From: an uncultured Eubacteriales bacterium | GTDB taxonomy: Bacteria > Bacillota > Clostridia > Oscillospirales > Oscillospiraceae | Assembly: GCA_900554705.1 (NCBI GenBank) | Contig: USIH01000028.1 | Span: 1 to 18,788 of the forward strand | Direction of reading: 5' to 3' | DNA: 18,788 bases | Shown here: in pieces, positions 15,582 to 18,788 of the stretch | Position numbering within the stretch: the stretch's first letter is position 1 | Layout: each line of letters starts with the position of its first letter | Made by a program: the position numbers and the translations under genes | The notes under the pieces: model-generated | Seen by the model: the letters and a program-made list of their open reading frames with translations, nothing else | What the model was told of the DNA's origin: nothing | Database searches by the model: none

Positions 15582-15614
15582 AGCGTGTCAAAAAAGGTTT
15601 TTCGACACGCTGGC
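15579..15614 (+). repeat. Stem-loop at the right edge of repeat copy B
   Basis: GCCAGCGTGTC pairs perfectly with GACACGCTGGC (11 bp), and the loop itself holds AAAAAA and TTTTT runs that extend the pairing. It begins in the last bases of the right terminal repeat and ends next to the second GC-rich hairpin. The inner TGTCAAAAAAGG resembles the terminal repeat core. Confidence 0.75.
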
Positions 15615-15615
15615 A

Positions 15616-15642
15616 CGCCGGTCGGTATTCCGACCGGCGCGT
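15616..15642 (+). repeat. Second copy of the terminator hairpin (27-bp direct repeat)
   Basis: These 27 bases are identical to 15336-15362 and form the CGCCGGTCGG/CCGACCGGCG hairpin with the same TATT loop. The pair flanks repeat copy B at an offset of 280 bases. It lies 17 bases before the next gene start and is followed only by GTTTC, so it is a poor terminator in this place. Confidence 0.9.
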
Positions 15643-15659
15643 TTCTGTGAGGTGGAACC

Positions 15660-16466
15660 ATGATCATTCCGATTACCGATTTTTCTGCGCCCGAACTGGA
15701 TATTTACGCGCGCGCCTCCGAGGTGCAGCTGCTCAACCGTGCCGATCCGGCCAACGCCGTGTTCATCGCGGAAAGTCCGAACGTGATTGCCCGCGCGCTC
15801 GACGGCGGGTGCGAGCCGATCTCCTTCCTGATGGAGACCAAGCACGTGGAGGGCAAGGGCAAAGCGCTCTTGCAGCGCTGCGGCGACATTCCCGTCTATT
15901 GCGCGCCGCTTGCAGTGCTCACGGAGCTGACGGGCTTCCACCTCACGCGCGGCATCCTCTGCGCCATGCGCAGACCCGCGCTTGCCTGTGTCGAGGAAGT
16001 TTGTCGGGGCGCGCGCCGTGTCGCCGTGCTGGAGAATATCATGAACCCCACGAACATCGGCGCGATCTTCCGCAGTGCAGCCGCGCTGAATATGGACGCG
16101 GTGCTCCTGACCAGTGCCGGAAGCGACCCGCTCTATCGCCGCGCCGTTCGGGTCAGCATGGGCGCGGTGTTTCAGGTCCCGTGGACATATCTGGATGACG
16201 CGTGGCAGGCGCAGCTGCACGCGCTCGGCTTTGCGACCGTTGCCATGGCGCTGCGCGCGGATGCGATGCGCTTGGACGACCCGCGCCTCAGAGCGCAGGA
16301 AAAGCTCGCCGTCGTGCTCGGCACGGAGGGAGACGGACTTGCACCTGCTACCATTGCCGCCTGCGATATGACGGTGATGATCCCCATGTCGCACGGTGTT
16401 GACTCATTGAATGTTGCGGCGGCGAGCGCCGTTGCATTTTATGAGCTGGGAAAAAGAAACGTCTGA
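15660..16466 (+). CDS. TrmH/SpoU family RNA 2'-O-methyltransferase
   Basis: This SPOUT-class enzyme uses S-adenosylmethionine to methylate ribose in tRNA or rRNA. The 268-residue protein has an N-terminal substrate-binding domain (1-110) and a knotted catalytic domain. Motif 1 is ENIMNPTNIGAIFRSAAAL (125-143, with N132 and R138), motif 2 is VVLGTEGDGL (218-227), and motif 3 is IPMSHGVDSLNVAAASAV (241-258). The exact RNA target cannot be read from sequence, so no gene symbol is given. GTGAGGTGG lies about 6 bases before the ATG. It follows the repeat-filled spacer and has no clear promoter of its own outside that element. No strong terminator follows it. Confidence 0.93.
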   Translation: MIIPITDFSAPELDIYARASEVQLLNRADPANAVFIAESPNVIARALDGGCEPISFLMETKHVEGKGKALLQRCGDIPVYCAPLAVLTELTGFHLTRGILCAMRRPALACVEEVCRGARRVAVLENIMNPTNIGAIFRSAAALNMDAVLLTSAGSDPLYRRAVRVSMGAVFQVPWTYLDDAWQAQLHALGFATVAMALRADAMRLDDPRLRAQEKLAVVLGTEGDGLAPATIAACDMTVMIPMSHGVDSLNVAAASAVAFYELGKRNV

Positions 16467-16491
16467 TTTGCCGTTTTTTCGGAATTAGGGG

Positions 16492-16520
16492 TAGAAATCC
16501 GGACGAAAAAACGATATAAT
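16492..16520 (+). promoter_or_regulatory. Promoter of holB-ricT
   Basis: A perfect TATAAT (16515-16520) lies 17 bases after a weak TAGAAA -35 (16492-16497), about 25 bases downstream of the RNA methyltransferase stop and 32 bases before the holB ATG. Confidence 0.6.
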
Positions 16521-16552
16521 ATACTGTCAGAAGGCATTGGGGAGGGAGACGA

Positions 16553-17497
16553 ATGGAGCAGCTTCTCGGCAACGAACCGCTAAAGGCGCGCCTGCATACG
16601 GTGCTGCAAAAGGACACGCTCTCCCATTGCTATCTTCTGACGGGGCCGGAAGGCTCCGGAAAGCATACGCTTGCGCGCTATTTGTGCGCGGCGATGCAGT
16701 GCACTGCGCCTGCGCGCCGCCCCTGCGGCGTCTGTCCGCAGTGCCACAAGGTCGCGCAGAATATTCATCCCGATGTCGTGACGGTGGACGACCCTGCCAA
16801 GGTCACGATTCCGGTCAAGCTCGTGCGCGACGCCTGCGCGGATCTCTTCATCCGCCCCAACGAGGGAAGACGGAAGATTTATCTCTTCCCGCGCGCGCAG
16901 GCGCTGAATGTACAGGGTCAGAATGCGCTGCTCAAGTGCATCGAGGAGCCGCCTCCTTACGGCGCGTTTCTCCTGCTTGCCGAGCACAGCGAACAGCTGC
17001 TGCCGACCATTCGCAGCCGGTGTGTTGAGCTGCACCTTGCGCCGCTGGCCGAGCCGGTTCTGCTGCGCGCGCTCAGGGAGCGCTTTCCCGATCGCGCGGA
17101 AGAGGAGCTTCGCGCGGCGGCGCGCCGCTCTGACGGCTATCTGGGACAGGCACAGCGGATCCTCTCGGAGCATATTTCGCTCTTCCCGCAGACGACGGCA
17201 CTTGTGCAGGCGCTCTGCGGCGGAGGCTCGACGCTTTCGGTGCTGGTTCCCATGGAAAAAATGAAGCGCGATGCCCTGCTGGACGTCCTGCGCCAGTGGC
17301 AGAGCCTGTTTTCTGCCGCCCTTCGGACGCGCAGCGGCTTTTCGGCGCCGGATCAGGAGAGCGGTCGGCTCGCGCAAACAAAAACGGAACGTTCCCTCCT
17401 TGCCTACATGGATGCCGTGCGGCAGGCTGCGACGATGCTTGAGGCAAACGTCAGCCCTGCCCACGTTTGTGGGGTGCTGGAGGTTCAATTGAGATAA
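16553..17497 (+). CDS. holB: DNA polymerase III delta' subunit (clamp loader)
   Basis: The delta' subunit is a structural member of the clamp loader that places the sliding clamp on DNA. The 314-residue protein begins MEQLLGNEPLKARL and has an AAA+ fold with P-loop GPEGSGKH at 31-38, a zinc module with C58, C61 and C64 (CGVCPQC) and probably C50, NALLKCIEEPP, and IRSRC near residue 153. The final P-loop position is His instead of Thr/Ser, consistent with a subunit that does not hydrolyse ATP. GGGAGG lies shortly before the ATG. It precedes ricT by 11 bases, the same gene order as holB-yaaT in Bacillus. Confidence 0.94.
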   Translation: MEQLLGNEPLKARLHTVLQKDTLSHCYLLTGPEGSGKHTLARYLCAAMQCTAPARRPCGVCPQCHKVAQNIHPDVVTVDDPAKVTIPVKLVRDACADLFIRPNEGRRKIYLFPRAQALNVQGQNALLKCIEEPPPYGAFLLLAEHSEQLLPTIRSRCVELHLAPLAEPVLLRALRERFPDRAEEELRAAARRSDGYLGQAQRILSEHISLFPQTTALVQALCGGGSTLSVLVPMEKMKRDALLDVLRQWQSLFSAALRTRSGFSAPDQESGRLAQTKTERSLLAYMDAVRQAATMLEANVSPAHVCGVLEVQLR

Positions 17498-17508
17498 AAG
17501 GAGTTTAT

Positions 17509-18696
17509 ATGGAAGAAAATACTGCCCCCGTAACAGTCTGCGACGTTCGGTTTCGTACCGGCACGAAGACATACTTTTTTGACCCGGGCAAGCTGACGGT
17601 CAAGGATGGCGACGAGGTCATCATTGATACCTCGCGCGGCGCGGAGTTTGGCCTTTGCACCAAGGGAAATCACGAGGTTCCGCAGAAAGAGATCGTCGCG
17701 CCGCTGCGTCCGGTGCTGCGCCTTGCGACCGCACAGGATAAAAAAACGAATAAGGAAAATTGTGCCCGCGAAAAGCGTGCGCATGAGATCTGCTTGCAGA
17801 AGATCAGCGAGTTCGGCATGGATATGCAGCTGGTCTCCACGGAGTGCGCCTTTGACGGGAGCAAGATCCTGTTCTTCTTCACGGCGGACGGACGCGTGGA
17901 TTTCCGCGAGCTGGTCAAGAGCCTTGCCTCCACCCTCCGCACGCGCATTGAGCTGCGCCAGATCGGCGTGCGCGACAAGGCGAAGATGCTCGGAGGCCTT
18001 GGCATTTGCGGCCGTCCCTTCTGCTGCCGCGAGTTTCTGGACGATTTCCAGCCCGTCTCCATCAAAATGGCAAAGACGCAGAGTCTGAGCCTGAATCCGA
18101 CGAAGATCTCCGGCGCCTGCGGCAGACTGATGTGCTGCCTGAACTATGAGCAAGAGGCCTATGAAGACCTGCTGCGTACCAGTCCGAAGGCCGAATCCTT
18201 CGTGGATACGCCGGACGGACGCGGCACCGTAACGGACGTGAATCTGCTGCGGCAGAGCGTTCATGTGCGTCTGGAAAAGCAACCGGACACCGTGGTCTGT
18301 CACAAAAACTGCGACATCTGTGTCCTGCGCAACGGTAAGGCCAAGAAGACGGACGCTCCCATTCCGGACGACCTTATGCCGATCTCCGGAAACCTGAAGA
18401 AAAAGCAGCCGGAGAGCTTTTCTACCTACCTTGAGCCGGTGATCGTGCGCAAAAGCGAGGCAAAGCCGCCCGTTTCGCCGGCGGCGCCCGAGGCCGCGCA
18501 GGAGTGTGACGAGGAGCAGAAGCGCCGTCGCCGCCGTCGTGGCGGACGCGGCAAGGGGAAGCCCGAGGGCGCGAAGGAAGAGGCGAAGCCGACGACGGAG
18601 CCGAAACCCGCAGCAGAGCCGAAGAACGGCGAAGAGCCGGAGAAGAAAAAGCGCAGCGGCTACCGCCGCTATCATCGCAGAAAAAAAGCGGAATAA
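17509..18696 (+). CDS. ricT: PSP1-domain regulatory protein RicT (YaaT-like)
   Basis: In Bacillus, RicT with RicA and RicF forms an Fe-S complex that aids RNase Y mRNA processing and the phosphorelay to sporulation. The 395-residue protein carries a PSP1 domain (about 60-150: PQKEIVAPLRPVL to FRELVKSLASTLRTRIELRQIG). The cysteine groups GLGICGRPFCC (C167, C172, C173) and CGRLMCC (C204, C209, C210) are the likely cluster ligands. From about residue 318 there is a low-complexity tail rich in Lys, Arg, Glu and Pro, including a run of six arginines, absent from the shorter Bacillus protein. I chose the ATG at 17509 because AAAGGAG lies 5 bases before it. Confidence 0.93.
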   Translation: MEENTAPVTVCDVRFRTGTKTYFFDPGKLTVKDGDEVIIDTSRGAEFGLCTKGNHEVPQKEIVAPLRPVLRLATAQDKKTNKENCAREKRAHEICLQKISEFGMDMQLVSTECAFDGSKILFFFTADGRVDFRELVKSLASTLRTRIELRQIGVRDKAKMLGGLGICGRPFCCREFLDDFQPVSIKMAKTQSLSLNPTKISGACGRLMCCLNYEQEAYEDLLRTSPKAESFVDTPDGRGTVTDVNLLRQSVHVRLEKQPDTVVCHKNCDICVLRNGKAKKTDAPIPDDLMPISGNLKKKQPESFSTYLEPVIVRKSEAKPPVSPAAPEAAQECDEEQKRRRRRRGGRGKGKPEGAKEEAKPTTEPKPAAEPKNGEEPEKKKRSGYRRYHRRKKAE

Positions 18697-18705
18697 CGAA
18701 GCAAG

Positions 18706-18733
18706 AGCGCCTGTCGGTCTCCCCGACGGGCGC
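18706..18733 (+). terminator. Hairpin after ricT abutting repeat copy C
   Basis: GCGCCTGTCGG pairs with CCGACGGGCGC (11 bp with one G-U pair) around a short loop, 10 bases after the ricT stop. Like the hairpin at 15334 it lacks a real U-run (only TT), because the repeat element starts at its 3' edge. Confidence 0.65.
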
Positions 18734-18734
18734 T

Positions 18735-18788
18735 TCAGACTGTCAAAAAAGTCCGTAACCGTCAAAATGGTTCAACTATTTTTAGAAA
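18735..18788 (+). mobile_element. Partial copy (C) of the inverted-repeat element, running off the window
   Basis: Bases 18735-18768 are identical over 34 positions to 15362-15395 of copy B (left terminal repeat plus CCGTCAAAAT). The next bases form a similar small hairpin (AAATGGTTCAACTATTT). Only the left end is inside the window. Confidence 0.85.

Noticed and set aside
15132..15591. Minus-strand frames beginning MTVTDFFDSL or MTRWQTAKK in the repeat regions
   Set aside because: These are translations of the terminal repeats of the non-coding element; the same start recurs at 18765, which marks it as a repeat artefact.
1..18788. CRISPR array, prophage or defence system
   Set aside because: No regularly spaced repeats, integrase, nuclease or phage-type genes are visible; almost all of the window is accounted for by core metabolic genes.

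Overview
The window comes from a GC-rich, endospore-forming Firmicute, most likely a clostridial relative of the Oscillospiraceae. The evidence is a SpoIIGA/SigE sporulation pair, clostridial-type PheA, Rex and RicT proteins, a SAM-I riboswitch, strong GGAGG-type ribosome sites and a Wood-Ljungdahl CO dehydrogenase/acetyl-CoA synthase block. The lineage is inferred from protein character only.

Left part, all on the minus strand. Bases 1-~87 look foreign: they encode a piece of an enterobacterial TerC/Alx-like membrane protein on the plus strand and abruptly end a chorismate synthase gene (aroC), which suggests an assembly chimera. Next comes the aromatic operon pheA-aroB-aroC, headed by a terminator-like hairpin 19 bases before pheA that may be an attenuator. 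A tRNA-Leu(CAA) gene with its own promoter and terminator follows, then rex, the spoIIGA-sigE pair (SigE and its membrane protease), and a DUF951 gene behind rarA. An aminotransferase and metK lie downstream of a complete SAM-I riboswitch with promoter, aptamer and terminator (9597-9778).

Right part, all on the plus strand. A divergent promoter at 9893-9921 drives cooS (CO dehydrogenase), cooC (nickel-insertion ATPase), acsB (acetyl-CoA synthase) and a six-helix membrane protein resembling an ECF transporter S component, all nearly touching. No corrinoid protein or methyltransferase genes follow here. After a spacer come an RNA methyltransferase of the SpoU/TrmH family, then holB and ricT, a pair also adjacent in Bacillus.

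The least expected structure is a small non-coding repeat family with ~25-bp imperfect terminal inverted repeats, in three copies: a collapsed copy at 7114-7170, a full ~220-bp copy at 15361-15581, and a copy running off the right edge from 18735. Each abuts a GC-rich terminator-type hairpin. At the full copy the hairpin is present on both sides as an exact 27-bp direct repeat. This looks like a miniature, non-autonomous mobile element associated with terminators.
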